Source of the DNA: Wuchereria bancrofti
Taxonomy: Eukaryota > Nematoda > Chromadorea > Rhabditida > Onchocercidae
Length of the DNA stretch: 64,000 nucleotides
Reading direction: 5' to 3'
Assembly (NCBI GenBank): GCA_005281725.1
Contig: SSBO01000009.1
Location: forward strand, 11,155,362 to 11,219,361
The notes beneath the pieces were generated by a model that was not told where the DNA came from, made no database searches, and was given only the letters and a program-made list of their open reading frames with translations. This document shows positions 46,209 through 60,186 of the stretch, piece by piece. Numbering within the stretch: the stretch's first letter is position 1; every line of letters starts with the position of its first letter. Both the position numbers and the translations under genes were made by a program.

Positions 46209-48171
46209 ATGACACTCATTCGTAGATTACTGATATTTGTTATACTTTTGAAAATTTCCGTTCCGGTACAGGCATTCCTGATAGGACCTGGTAGTAACTG
46301 TTGCTGTGAATGTGGCATACCAATGCCACAAAGTTGTGGATGTGGCAGTCCAGCACCACTTGTTAGTTATAACATTTCATTGCTATTTTTCCATTTAAAA
46401 ATTTCTTTCAAAAAAAAAAAAAAAAATTTAAATTTTCGGAAAACTTTTTATAGCATTTTTATCTGTTGTATTAATTAATATAGGATTTAACTTCAAAAAG
46501 TTAAATCTAATTTTTAATATCAATTTAAAACTTCGATTGTTCCATTAATTATTCGAATATTTCCACTTACAATTTTCTTCCAATATTTATAGTTTTCTTT
46601 AAATTTATCATTGTCGCATTTTTCTTTTCCTAATATATACTTTTATGTTTAAGCCAATTTGTCCACCACCAATTCCTTGTCCACCACCAATATGTCCCAT
46701 TTGTAATCAATGTCCTCCACCAATAGCTTGTCCACCACAACCTATGGCTTTATGTCCTCCATCTTATCCTGTTTACTTACCACAACCTAGCTGTAACTGT
46801 GGCGCTGCAAATACCGCCCCTATTGGTTATGCTTCTCCTCTTAGAGATCAAAGCTACGGTAAGTTTCAATTATAAAAGTTACATATGTAAAAAAAAAAAA
46901 AAAATTGAAAACATTTTAACCTTAATTTTTTTGATATCAAAAAATTTTTGCATTTATAGTCAAATCAAATATAAAACTCTAAGTTTAATTTATATATCAA
47001 ATATAAAATTAAGCAAATATTTTGTGCATATATCGATAATGCATAATATTTGTCGTAGCAAAAAAAATTTTCAATTCCATTTGAACGTTGAACATTTGAA
47101 CATTTTCATTTCATTTTAATTTTCCTAAAATATACTTTTATTTTTAAGCCAATTTGCCCACCACTCATTCTTTGGCCACCTACAATATATTAGGACCAAC
47201 ACAAAAAGAAATTCATGTTTCTCCACCAAATATTGCTCAAAGTGCTGCTGGATTAGCAGTTGCGCGTGATGCTTCACCTCCATCTGCGCAACCAAACGAT
47301 TTGCTAAAAACTGAAATAGATGTACGGAATGCATCGGGCACTCAGCAATTTTCTTCTATTCAAAATCAAGCTGTTTTAAACGATCCTTCATTTTTGAATC
47401 CTGATAGCATTCATCAATGTATGAATCAACTGTTGTTAAATCTTGAGGATTCTTTTAAAGTTAGTATTAGGGTAAAATATTATGGAAATAATTTTCTTTA
47501 ATATTTTAATTCCTTGAAAGATTGAAAGGAGATTTAAGAATTTAAGCCTTTTTTTTTTTGTTTCTTTCCTAGCTTCATCTATTCATAATTTCTTAACTAA
47601 TACACAATGTATATATGTATTTACTTATTTATTTATTTATTTATAAAAGATTGTTTTTTTTTTTTAAATAATAATTAAAATTGAAAAACACAAAGAAATT
47701 CTAGCATCACCACCATCATCAACAACAGCATCAGTAACAGAACGAAGACCTCGTGGAGAAGTAATAATTTCTGAAAACAAATGTAACAGCCTAGTGCTCA
47801 GGGAATTACTTACAAAGGTTTTTTTTTTTTTTTTTTAAATTCAATAACTCAGTAAAAAAAAAGAAAAAAAAAGAGGAAATCAGTAGCTTAGTAAAATTTT
47901 TCCTTTTTTTTTTGCCAAATTATGAATAAATTTGATGAAAAGAAATTACTTAAATAAATAAAAAATATTTATTCAGAATATGGATGAAACGGATCCGGTC
48001 TTATCGAAACGATTAATACATAAAGCATCTCAAGAAAATCGAGAAAGCACAAATGAAAACGAAATGGATATCATTTGTTCAGATGCAGGCTTTACTTATA
48101 TTGTTAGTACGACAGAATATTGTGAAGCACAAAAGGAAAGAGTTATTTGTTTTGTATATAAAAAGACTTAA
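46209..48171 (+). CDS. Ground-like (GRL) domain secreted protein
   Basis: Five exons: 46209-46361, 46654-46858, 47149-47463, 47705-47817, 47977-48171; predicted 326 residues. Residues 1-22 form a signal peptide (MTLIRRLLIFVILLKISVPVQA). A Cys/Pro-rich region follows: CCCECG and CGCG motifs in exon 1, then repeated PPP-I-C/CPPP words in exon 2. After a polar linker, the C-terminal ground-like domain covers about residues 243-326, with Cys251, Cys296 (IICSDAGF), Cys311 and Cys320 in the spacing of that family. Ground-like proteins are nematode hedgehog-related secreted proteins, often tied to cuticle or extracellular matrix. The exact role is unknown. The exon 3 donor is uncertain: A|GTATTA at 47463 keeps frame, and an earlier T|GTATGA near 47418 would too. 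Exon 3 begins as a duplicate of exon 2 in another frame. An earlier in-frame TTG at 46194 is not favoured as the start. Confidence 0.85.
47133..47193 (+). repeat. Partial exon duplication (exon 2 start copied at exon 3 start)
   Basis: The intron end plus the first roughly 45 exon bases here match 46640-46698 (the ATATACTTTTAT..TTTAAG acceptor followed by CCAATTTG.CCACCAC). Exon 2 reads its copy in phase 0 (P-I-C-P-P-P), while exon 3 reads the same DNA shifted by one (N-L-P-T-T-H-S-L-A-T-Y). Reading exon 3 in the exon 2 frame would meet a TAG after 14 codons. Confidence 0.8.
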
Positions 48172-50942
48172 CAATTTATTTTTCTTTTTTTTTTTCATAT
48201 TTATTTTCTCTTACATCAAAAATTTATTTTTTCATTCCATCAAAATTTCGCAAAAATTAAGCCATATTATTTTGTTACATAATGTAAATTTTCAATTAGT
48301 ACCAAAAAAACAAAAAAGTAGGTAAAGATTTGTTCTTGCATTTTTGTCTAAAAAATTGAAATAATTTATTGGAATATTTCCATTCATGAAGAATGCACCA
48401 ATTTTTAGAGGAAGCTAGTATAATTGAAAGGGAATGTGCGCAAAAATGAATTTAAATTTTAGAGAGTGGCTAATGATAGATCTGATATGGTATGTTAAAA
48501 AGTAAATGATATCATTGATGATATCATACTAAATAATATATCACTTATCAGCACATACGAAATCTTGAGCAGATGTTTAATTTAAATTATTAAATTATTC
48601 AATTCTTAATTTGGCTTTTTTCTTTCAGTGCTATAATCTTTTTGACATTTGTAATTAGTTCTTTTTTGAACACATACTAAATTTCGAATTGAAATTTTAA
48701 CACTCGAATGTTTTGTATGCGAATGAAGAATTTTCTTATCAACATGCTTAGATTGTTGTTGCAAGTTGAAATGCTCCAAGGAAATATGATATTAATTTTA
48801 TAATAAATAATTATGATACTACCAGATGCTTACTGCTATCAAAAGAACAATTTTCATAAAAAAAATCTAACAGATTAGTATTTTTAAATTTCTATGACCA
48901 ATAATATTATGCTAACTAGTTATAAATTTTACAATCATTATTTACATAGAAATGAGCGAGTACAAAAGAAGAGGAGAAGAAGTTGAAAATAATTCAGACA
49001 AATTAAAGACAAATGAAAATTCGGTTTTTCATTTTATAGAATATTTGTAATTGGAATGAGTAAATTACAATTTAAAAATATTGAAGAAAATACAGTAATA
49101 GTCAGTTCTATGAAGTAAATAATGAAAAGCATTGATTACTGTCACTGTTTGCAACCATTTTGTTTAGAATTGCAGTGCATATTTCTAAGCTATTTCAGTA
49201 AATGAGAATGAGACTTTAAAAATGACAATGAAATTCAAATGTTGAAGTGGACATGTCAACAAGAATTATCTGACCAGTATATCTCAATATCTGGCCAAGA
49301 AAGTGTTTTTTTTTTTTCTTAAGTTTAGATATGTGAAGAAGGCTAGTCAGCTCGAAATAAGCTAAGTTTTGTGCATGCAAGCAATTTGCATAACAACAAC
49401 AAAGTACCTGCAACTATTTAAATTCAAAACACAAATTCAATTTGAAATTCTGTAGCAGTATCTGCAGCTAACCATTTAACAAATGCATCAATGTGTTTAT
49501 GAAGGTAAAAGAAAGGTAAAATGCAATTTATGTTCTACAATTACGCATAGAATGATGATACATCTTGCAAGATGCAGTAAAAGTGCAGCTGCATGCATGA
49601 AGAGTTATATGTAAACAGGATGAAATAAACAATCGACGACAGTCATTACTTGAAAATTGATAAAAATATTTGGTATTGAATTGGAAGGATTTATGGTGTG
49701 TCAAATCAACAAGTCAAATAGAATAAGACAATCACAGATGGTTATGGAACTGAAATTATAAATTTGAAATAAATTAAATTCCTTTTTTTCTTCAGTCACA
49801 TCATATAGGAATTTTTTTGTTCATAGGTTAGGATTATTTATTTGTAAATAAATATTTGTTTAAAAGTTTATGATCAATAATCTCATATAATAACACTTTC
49901 TATCATAGAACTTTTTAACGTTTCAGAATTTTTCACTTCCATAATTAGACGACTTATATCAATTCTGCAAAACTGATTAGAAATTTTTAAAAGGGAAAGA
50001 AAGCTCTGATTTAAATTAATATCACCACGTTATGCTTCTGAATTAAATGTAACTGTATGTAAATGACTGTCACCAAATATTCACCTTGATATTTTGCCAG
50101 CGCTCTTATCTTAAATAATTGCAGGAAATATAACAAAATGATTTGGAGTAATTGGAGTAAATATTTGTAATTTTGCGGAATTACTTTGAAATATTGATTT
50201 CAGCTATTAAATTCATTAATTTTTAATTAAAACTATGTTGCGCAAATATAACATGTATAATTTTTCTTTCATTCTCTCTATCCTCTTTCTCTTTACATAT
50301 TTTTTACCTGTTTTTCAGTTCACTTTTAAAATACTTTCTCTTTTATAAAGAGAAAGAGGTAACTTTATAGTGACGTGATGATAAAAAAACTGAAACTTCC
50401 TTATTCAATCGTATTGTTATCGTCGCTTCAGGATAACTGATAACAAAATTATCAATCCAGATAATCTATGCTCAAAGCATAAAATTGGTGATAAGAAGAT
50501 AGGAAAACAATGATCGATTATAAAGCAATTTAAGAAGGAATGCTTCTAAAGAATTGCAACTTGCAACTCTTGCATTACTGTTATCTGTAATCAGTCTAAG
50601 TATTACTTTTTCTCAATGCCTTTTTTTCCGAAAGAGTTCAGATTAGCATTCCCAAGTTAATGGGTAAAATATGAAGAAAAAGCTTTTTGAAGCACAAATA
50701 TATGCAAATATCATGGATAGTTAACCTTTAAAAAAAATTTATGAAATAATTAATTCATTTTTTGATTTGTTAGTTCGGTTGAATAGTTGATTTTCAGTTA
50801 ACTGCTTGTTATCAATCTTTGTAATCGTTTCTGTTTTTTGTTTCAGAGTAAATTGTAATTAATGTATTACACTTCTATACAACGTACAATGAATAAATTA
50901 ATGAAAGTATTTGTCAACATTTTGTCTTCAAATGTTTTCAAT
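48172..50942. other. Intergenic region between ground-like and SLC41 genes
   Basis: No supported gene. AT-rich, with a short palindromic run of GATATCAT-like words near 48505-48525. Confidence 0.6.
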
Positions 50943-50949
50943 ATTTCAG
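50943..50949 (+). promoter_or_regulatory. Possible trans-splice (SL) acceptor of the SLC41 gene
   Basis: ATTTCAG lies 40 bases before the start ATG; the short leader between them is nearly pure A/G. Confidence 0.35.
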
Positions 50950-50989
50950 TGAAAAAAAAAAAAAAAAGAAAAAGAAAAAAGAAATTGCG

Positions 50990-53900
50990 ATGGCGAAAAA
51001 ACGACGATCAGAATCAGTACTCTCTGAATCAGTAGTTTCTACATCAGATCAGCCTCAAGAAACCACTCGAGGTTTTAAAAATTTTTGTTTTTTTTTTTTT
51101 GAAATATTTCACGAGAAAACGCTTCATTTCTTTAATATCGAAGGATTTCTATCGATGATGTAAAAAAATAAGCTAAATGAGATCAATTGGATTTCACAGT
51201 GCAAAATTAATTATATAGAAAGTTTCAATTATGAAAATATAATTGTTTTAATTAATTTCAATATTTAGGTGGAGGAAGAGAGAAGGCAATATTGATCAGC
51301 GTTTTAAGACAAGTATGTCATCTATTTTTATAATAAAAAAAAAGGATTATCAAGTATTCTGAAATCTGCCTTTCCATACAGATTGGCGCATCTACAGTGA
51401 TTTACGAAAATTACGGAGGTCAGAGGTTATGATTTGAAAGCCAGATCTCAGTACTTTATTAGGAAAAGATGGTAAATGTAATAATATTTACTTCTAATTT
51501 TTGAAAATTGAAAAAAAAAAGAAAGAAAAAAGCTTTCAGACATTATTACCATTCTTTATTGCTGGATTAGGACAAATTTGCACTGGGCTATTTTTTGAAC
51601 GAGCACAACATTGGTGGTTTTTTTTATATGTACCTGAGGCATTTATTTTGGTGCCAGCTTTACTTGGCCTAAAAGGCAATCTTGAAGTAACGTATGCATC
51701 ACGATTTTGCACTTTGGTCTGTTATATATTTTTTGATAAAAATGCTTTTTTAATATTGCAAATTACGAATAGCGCTAATATTTATTAATAAAATAATAAC
51801 TTTTTTTTTATAATAGGAAAAGAGAAGGAAAAAGTTTTTAAAAAAAAACAAACAAACAAACAAAAATGCATTTTTTTTTCTTTAAAATTTTCTCTCAAAT
51901 TAAAGAAGCAATATCGATGTAATTTTAGAGTAACGCAGGTCAAACAAATAAAGCAAGCGAAATTTTTTTTATTGCTCGATTTAATTTATGCCTTATCGAA
52001 ATGCAAGCAATTGTTTTATCATTTTTTGCGGCTTTATTAAGCAGTGCAATTAGCTTAATTAATTGTGATGTATGTCACCATTTATGTCAATTTATATTGT
52101 ATCATTCTAAATTGCTAACAATTAATTATATTTAATGCAGTCATGAAAGAGTACCGAAAAAAAAAATTGTCTAATTCAGGACAAGAAAAAGTTTTTTTAA
52201 AAAAAATGAAGGTTTATTTCATTAAATTTCTGAGATAATGTAGAAGCTAATGGAACGAATGGTGCATTATTGATTTCTTTTAAATAAAAAAAGAAGGAAA
52301 TATATTTATTCACTGATATTGAGTTTTTTTATTAAAGAATTATATTTTCATCTTAAATTAGTTTGCTGAATTTCTTATCAAAATTACTCAGCATTAAAGA
52401 CATTGTTTGAAACGTTGATATTTTCATTGTTCAATTTTATAAAATCGTTCAGATTACGTAAGTTTTAATTATCATTAATTTATCATTTTAGTTCAAGCAA
52501 TCTCATATAACAGTGATACTTTCAAGTGGTATTTATACAGCATCATTATCTTCTTTTGTTGTTGGTTTTGTAATGATAGCTATTGTTGTTTCCTCTTATC
52601 GATATGGCATTGATCCTGATAACATCGCTGCGCCACTTATCGCAACCTTTAGCGATTTTATCACATTAATTATGCTGGTAAATTTTCAATTAAGCATAAC
52701 AAAAAAGGAAAAAAAAACACTTTGAACAGTTAATATTTTCTAGTTTAGTCTAGATTTAATTCAATTTTAATTGAAAATCCTTTCAATCTTTATCATTTTT
52801 ATGATGATCTGAAACAAGTTTTTTTTTTTTTTTGAAATTAGTTTTTAAGTGTTAAAGTCATTCTTTAAGTGAATGCTAGTAATAAAGTAATTGGATAAAC
52901 AGTTATTTTGAAGAAAAAAAAAAGGTGAGAATTGATCCAAAGCTTAATGAAATTTGTTTCTTATAATTTTTCCATTTTTTAATAGATTATTATTGCAATT
53001 TCTTTTTTTTTTATATCACTTAATATTTATATTTTTTATATTGCTTAATATTTATATTTTTTATATTGCTTAATATTTATATTTTTTATATTACTTAAAA
53101 TTACTTAAAATGATTTATGAAGTAGACAGGTGCTAGCTATTAGAACATTTAAATTAACTGACTATTAGGTTATTATCAGAGTAATTCCAGGTAATTTTTC
53201 AGATTGGCGTAGGTATGTTAATGCTTCATATATACATTCACAAATTATACATTCTCAATATTGCAGTACTGATATGTTTATTTTGTACAACACCATTTCT
53301 TGCTTATTATGCTGCAAAGGAACCTCGTACGAGGTCTATTCTAAGGGATGGTTGGTTTGCTGTCACAGCAGCTATCATTGTCGGATGGTCAGTGTTTGGG
53401 TCAAAAAAAAAAACAAATAGTTAATAGTAATCAACAAATTAAAAAATATTCAAAATGTTATCATCAGTAGTAACTTCCATTTAATCAATAGTAACTTTCA
53501 TAAGTTTTATTTCCTATCATTACCAATAAGTTTCCTATCATTACAAATTTTTGTTTTTTGTTTTTTTGTTTTTTTATGAAAGAATTTTTGTGCTTACTTT
53601 AAGTGTGATTTGTTTAAAAGTTAAAAAGTTATTTCTTAAATTACCATTATCTTCTGTGAATTTTGCTAGATGTGACAAATTTTCAGAAGTGCCAGTAGTT
53701 CATATTATTTCAGATTTCAGCTGCAGCGGTTTACTACTTCAGTCAGCAATTGTTGTTTTTCCAGGCATTGCTGCACTTCATCCACTCATTGCAGGTGCAT
53801 TTTTAAAATCATATAGGAATCATTTTTAATGCAAAAACAACAACTTTCTTCTTTCCAGTCAAAAATTTTTAAATTTTTATTGATAAATTTTAGCAAAAGA

Positions 53901-55501
53901 TTAAACATCATCTCATCATGAAATTAATCATTTATGCGAAGCATATAACTTTGATTATTCAAAAAAAAAAAAAAAAAATTGCTACTTTTTCTGTCTCTCT
54001 AAAATTTCTAGGACTTGCTGGTAATCGAGTAAGTGTACAGTCCAGTCGTCTTGCTACAGCATTACATTTATCGGAATATTCACTTGGCAGACTTCCGGCT
54101 GGCACAACTATATGGACTTTTTTAAATCCATTACGTTTTTTATGTTTACGCCGTAAGCGTTAACAGTTTTGTTTAAAACAAATTTATTTATATAAGAAAT
54201 AGCTCAAAAGTTTGGCAAATATTCAAAGTGAGAAATTACAGAGAGAGAAATTATAATAGTTAAAAAATTTTCTTTGGTATAAATATTATGAATTAAAAAT
54301 TGCTGATACAATGCTTTTTTTTTTTTGTTAAAGAGCTTCTTTTTTAAAATAAAGAAGAAGAATGGGCTTAAAAAAAGAGAAACAAAAAGAAGAGCATTTG
54401 TGACAAATTCATTTTAATTGATTAACAAAATATTTAGAAAATTGTCTGATCATTATAAAATTTTCTTAACGACTTTATTTTAAAATATATAGCCTTTTTG
54501 TATTGTAGTAATCATTAGCAAAATGTATGTGAGCCTAATTATTACAACTTAAAATTGAAAACTTTAATTATTTTTGAGTTGGTGTAAAAATGCTGTGAAT
54601 TTCAAATGATAATAATTAAAAGCTTAAGTATATCGCTATTAATCAAAGTAAAATTATAATAATTAGCATATTTGTGTACTGAAATTATTTGCTCACTGGT
54701 AGATTTGTTGAAAACATTTTAACATCTACTGAAAAAAGATTGGATGAATATGAAAAAAAACGCCCAAATTCATATTTCAAATTTTCCATCGGTAACAAAA
54801 ATGTTCAAAATTGAATGATTTGGTATATCCTAGTGACCAGTACCGGTAATTTTTGAATGTAGTTCATAACATTTAAGATACCCTTCTCTAATTTAATGAA
54901 TGATTTCACCCGAATTTAGATCCCGAAACAATCAAACGATATTTCAAACGGACTTTTTGATGGAAATCAAATTTTGAGAATTCTTTAGAGTCCATTTTCC
55001 TCTAATTACTGATATGGTTATCGGTAATTGTCCTATAAAATCCACTTTTCTTAATCAATCGATAAATTTTATAGTTAATACTTCAAAATAAACGCATATG
55101 ACACTGCTAAACAATTTTTTGGCTCTCAATCAGTCGAATAGTTACTTCACTCGTCGAACTTCTTATTTACTTGGAGTGTCAGACGATAATCTTACGATTG
55201 ACATTAATTTGTTCAATAACGATTATTCTAATTGATCATTGCTAAGAAGCGATGACAATTTTTGTTTTCTTTTTCAAGATTTTCGTCTTTTCTATCCAAA
55301 AATTAAGTGTTTTATGAATTTTAAGGGTTGTGTCAATGCTTGCAATTAGTTTTAAATCCGAATAAAAAAAACCAATTGAATTTATCTAAAATAAGTATGA
55401 AATTAAAAAGAAGAGAAAGGAAAAAGCTAAAAGTATTAAGGAACAACGCAAAAATCTCAATCCTTTTCCATCAGCAATTAATAGTAATAATGATGATGAT
55501 G

Positions 55502-55550
<49 letters not shown>

Positions 55551-56225
55551 CATTAGTTTAACAAGATTTCATAACATTCAATGATTACATGCTATCATTT
55601 TCAGATTTGGACTCAAAAGTAGCATTTTTGCTAATAGTAACAGCGATTCCATACAATTTTCTATTCGTCGTTGTGGTTATTTTCACAGCAAAAAATGTTA
55701 ACTTTAGTTGGATTTTTGTTGGATCATATGTTATGGCTGCTTTTGTGCAAGTAATAATTTCTCGTGAACTTTGAACTATGCTTGCTTTTTAGGCAATCAA
55801 TTAATCAGTGATTTGTAGCAGATGATTAACTGATGAAACTGTGAGTTATACAGAAAGAATCTATTCGGAAGTAATAATAGTTGTTGATTTTGATATAATT
55901 TCAATTTGAATTAAAATCCAGTTATGATGATTATTTCTAAATGATTTATTTTAATAAATTATATGCATGGATAAATTCTTATCTTTGCAATTGTTAGGGC
56001 TTACTATTGTTTTACTTATGTCAAGTGACAGTTTATGGATTGTGGTGGTTCCGGATGGATCCAGATAATAGTTCGGTACCGGTATTAACATCCGTTGGTG
56101 ACCTTCTTGGTATTGGTCTACTTTATACTGTCTTTTTATTTCTACATCGTTTCGCTCCTTCAACTGTTCTTTATCAACAATATCAAACAATGAACATAAC
56201 ACGACAATGTGGTATTGATTTCTGA
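50990..56225 (+). CDS. SLC41/MgtE-family magnesium transporter
   Basis: Ten exons: 50990-51071, 51269-51312, 51540-51716, 51929-52069, 52492-52677, 53203-53387, 53721-53794, 54012-54152, 55605-55750, 55998-56225; predicted 467 residues, within the SLC41 range. After a basic, Ser-rich cytosolic start, the protein shows the internal repeat of MgtE domains. Each half has a P..(L/I).GL.GN motif (PALLGLKGN at 81-89; PLIAGLAGN across exons 7-8). Each half also has a DPDN motif (GIDPDN at 187-192; MDPDN at 412-416) before a T/V..GD- or SD-containing helix. These acidic motifs belong to the Mg2+ pathway in the family. Many hydrophobic segments are visible. The exon 6/7 junction is the weak point: several donor/acceptor pairs keep frame and differ by a few residues. 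Role inferred: Mg2+ transport at the plasma or an internal membrane. Confidence 0.9.
53019..53098. repeat. 25-26-bp tandem repeat in SLC41 intron 5
   Basis: About three head-to-tail copies of a unit built on CTTAATATTTATATTTTTTA. Confidence 0.85.
55479..55548. repeat. (ATG)n/(AAT)n microsatellite in SLC41 intron 8
   Basis: GAT/ATG triplets pass into a long pure (AAT)n run. Confidence 0.9.
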
Positions 56226-58590
56226 TCATACTGATAAGCAAATGATTGGATGATTTATGTTGATAAACAGCCAAGTACCATCATTCACTTCGAAGCATCA
56301 TCACTTACAACAACAACAACAACAACTATCAATGCCTACATCTCTTGTCCGTTAATATATTACCTTTGTATATTTGACCATGAAGTATCAAATCCTTAAT
56401 TAATTAGTCAATCTTGTCTCAAAAGTTATTCTTGGCTTTGCTAATATAGTAATCAAGTACTTAAATGTAAGTGAAATTAATTATTTGTAGCACAAATATG
56501 ACAACAACAACAACAACTATCAATGCCTCTATTCTAGTCTATTTCTCTTCCTTATGAAAGTTAGATTAATTCGGAAAAGTTGAGAGATTTGCAAAAAAAT
56601 TCCGAATTTTATTTAATCTTACTTGCAAAAACGAGGAAGTAGACAAGAAATATATTGGGATTGTATGAAGTAAAGTCTAGACTAAGAAAATTGAAATGAA
56701 AATAGTACCAGTAAGGCAGGACAATCATTTCTGATGAAATATACAAATCAAAGTTATTTGTGATGATCCCATCGAGTCATAATATCATTTGAATCCTTTG
56801 ATTAAGGCACTACTTCACTGTTCATAAAATGTCACATACGAATAAAACTAAAAGTTAAAGATAATACTTTTGAATTTAAATCCTTTCTCAAAGATCAACA
56901 CAGTGATTCGCTTCTTTCTGTTATAATATTATTTCTCATTTAACGAAATTGTCAAAGTTTCGCAAATTTAATTTTCTTCTATTTAAATTAAATTTTATCA
57001 AAAATTGCTCCAAAAATAAACAATGCTTGAAATGCATCTGCTGCTTAACTTTTATAACTTAATCGAATTATTATTCACCTGAGTTTATACAGTAATCTGT
57101 TTTATCTAAATTTATATTTAAAAAATGATATTATTTAGTGTAGTCAACTGATGTAACACTTTCTGTACCAAATATGATTGAAATTAGTACTGCAGTTTAA
57201 TTTTAATCTTTAATGATACCTGTTGAGTTATGAGAATAAAGCGCAATATGCTAATATGGTGATGCTTGTGACACGTGGGTCAGTTGCGCATTTGGAAGAT
57301 GCCTAAATTACCTTTTATTATGTAGAAAGTAAATATGAAAGTAAAGAAAATAAAATTTGGTATTTCAACTTACTGATACTGAAAGCATAACTTAGCCTAG
57401 TTTTACTGCTATTAACACTGCTTAATAGTAAATTTTAACTTAGACAAATGATGATTAGCAACAATTACTCTTTAGACGATAGAATTAATATCTTATGAAA
57501 TCTTAAGGATAAATTTTAATTTGAAAGTAATTTAGTGTCTGTTTTATGCCGTTAAAATGTGATAGTACTATTAATGAAACAACTGTGATAATAATTTACG
57601 GTAGTAAGAATACTGATAAGTCGTTAGCGCAATAGTATTATCACAAAAGTAATACTGATAAAATGGTTGTCTCTTAGAGATTTGACAACATTCTCTTTAT
57701 TAATAGTAATTTAAAAGGAAGTACAGTTCTACTGAAAGTTCAGTTGCTGTCCGCACTGATTGATTCATTCCATCTTTTCCTTTTTCCTTCCCTTCTCTTG
57801 TTGACTGTACACAATCACTAATAACTCTATGTTATTTAAAATTAATTTAAAACTATATCGAGAACTGCGTGGTATAAAGCCCTTTTTCAAAATATTCAGT
57901 CTTTTTCTTTTGTTACTTTGATAATTGTTAATAAAGCTTAGGCTTAATAGAAAAAAATATAAACTGGAAAAATTGAAATCGTAGTAGTTTAGATCAATCA
58001 ATTATACAAAGTAATTCAATTAGAAGTTGCTAATAATTCTATTAACAATCAGTTAATTTAAAGTAATTAGAATTATCAAAAGAATTTAGCAAATTATATT
58101 TGTTATCTTTTTGCAATTAAATGTTGATTGAATAGCTAATTCCTTACTTCTTCAAACTTTCACATTTAAATTTCTTCTGTAAAAGCAACTAAAACGTATC
58201 AAAAAAGAATTTATGCTTAATTTAGCTAATATTTATGTAAACTGTTCGAATCTTTATTGGTAACAAGCTAAAGAATTCAGCTAATATTGCAAAGAAAAAA
58301 TAAATAAATAAAACCCATATAATTTTCTTCTTCCATTATTGATTTGAAATAAAATATTAAGACTTGAATGATTTAGAAATACAAAGATCCCTCATTCAGA
58401 TGAAGAAGAATAGAAGAAAGTAAACAAACATAAATCGTTGTAGCAAAAAGATTTTTGGTGCATCAATTTGTCACATCGAAAGCAAAAAATTTAGCCAAGT
58501 GTAATGCGGGTAAAATGAAATAATAAATGTAATATGATGTAATACTCTTTGTTTAATTCTTTTCTTCATTTTTCAACATATCCGTACATA

Positions 58591-58650
58591 TACATACACA
58601 CACACACACATACAGACACACATAAACAAACAAACAAACACACACACACA
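58591..58650. repeat. (CA)n microsatellite
   Basis: CACACA runs interrupted by AAACA repeats. Confidence 0.9.
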
Positions 58651-59864
58651 TTACTTTAAACAATGAGCAATCTCTAATTGGCCACTTAGCAAATTGAAAT
58701 TTTTGAAGTAGCAAATGACAAATTAGTGTCCCGAAGTAAGAAAAGAGGAATACAATGAAATTCGAGCGATTCTTTTTTAAATGATTTTTCTTTGATGCTT
58801 GTAAGGATGATTCAATTGCTCGAAATTACAATTAATTTTACCAGATGGCTTATTTTTAAGATTGTGTAATACTGATGTTAGCTAACCTAAACTATTTTGC
58901 TTCCTTTTTTGTTTTCAGATTAACTTTGTTCATAGCTGTAATAACTAAATGTCATAATTAAAAACAATTTTATTTGTTTATTAATTCGTTTTTTTTTTGC
59001 TCTCGTAGCGTATTTTATCAAAACCAAAATATGCTTACATTTAGAATTTTTTCAATTATTATTTAAAATAAACAAAACCAAGTTCTTCTCTTTTATCTTC
59101 CCATCTAACTTTTACCCCCATTTTTTTCTACTATAAATTATATATGGAATATATGTTTTGCAAAGGTTATGACCTAATTGAAAAAACTAATTAAAATATG
59201 TTGCGAAATAGAACATATTGAACGCTTTTTGAAAATTAAGTTCAATTGCAATTTTTTTTTTTTGATTTTTTTAACGAAATTTGTCATTGAATGACTGAGT
59301 TGCATATTCTCATCCGCAATGATAAATAATTTGATCACTCTGAAAAAATAATAGCAATGAAAAATTTTCTTCCAGCATCAATTTCTCCGCATCTAATTAA
59401 ACTTATGTAAAAAGCAGTCAAATTCATGTTTAATGTTTCTGAAAGGGTCAAAGGTCAGTTATATGAAGTAAATGTTTGTATATTGGAAATTTGCTAAGCA
59501 TAAATTGATGTCAAATAATTTAATTTTTTAGTATACTTTATGCGTAATTTACAAAGTTTAATTTGTACAAAAGTATCAAAGATATTAATTACAGTTTGTT
59601 GATCATTTCTATTCATAATTTACAGAAAATTTCGCAGATACTTTTTTTTTGATTTCATTTTGGTGAAATTTTTACACATAAAATATAAATTTTCAAAAAA
59701 TTTAATAAGCATAAAATTTATTTTTGATTAGCGTAATTATGTGCCCCTCTTACCCACTTCATGCCATTCTACCACAAATGTCCTCATTTAACTCATTTCT
59801 AATCCGCGCAATTCTACCTCCGTATTGCCATTTCATGCTTGAAACAGGTTTCAGTCCTCATCAA

Positions 59865-60186
59865 ATGAGGCATTTAACTTTAAAATTTTCATATCTTTCA
59901 ATTAATGACGTAAGAACAACTTATCAACCATATGTGAATTATTTAGAGTTTAGAGATTCAAACAATTTTTTTTTACAAATTTGTAAATGTTGCAAGAATT
60001 TTACATTTAAATATAATTTAAGTATGAGGCATTTAACTTTAAAATTTTGATATCTTTCAATTATTGACGTAAGAACAACTTATCAACCATATGTGAATTA
60101 TTTAGAGTTTAGAGATTCAAACAATTTTTTTTTTTTACAAATTTGTAAATGTTGCAAGAATTTTACATTTAAATGTGATTTAAGTA
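59865..60186. repeat. 159-bp tandem duplication
   Basis: Unit one is 59865-60023 and unit two 60024 to about 60186, nearly identical apart from a few substitutions and a slightly longer T-run. The period is exactly 53 codons and unit one is open in one frame, but unit two acquires a TGA by a single C-to-G change. Confidence 0.9.

Noticed and set aside
51382..51480. Possible SLC41 exon reading I-G-A-S-T-V-I-Y-E-N
   Set aside because: It follows a good acceptor, but joining the exon at 51269-51312 directly to 51540 already gives the family-like 'Q-T-L-L-P-F' transition in phase 0. Including the extra piece would insert residues the family lacks and soon meets a stop unless spliced at a weak donor.
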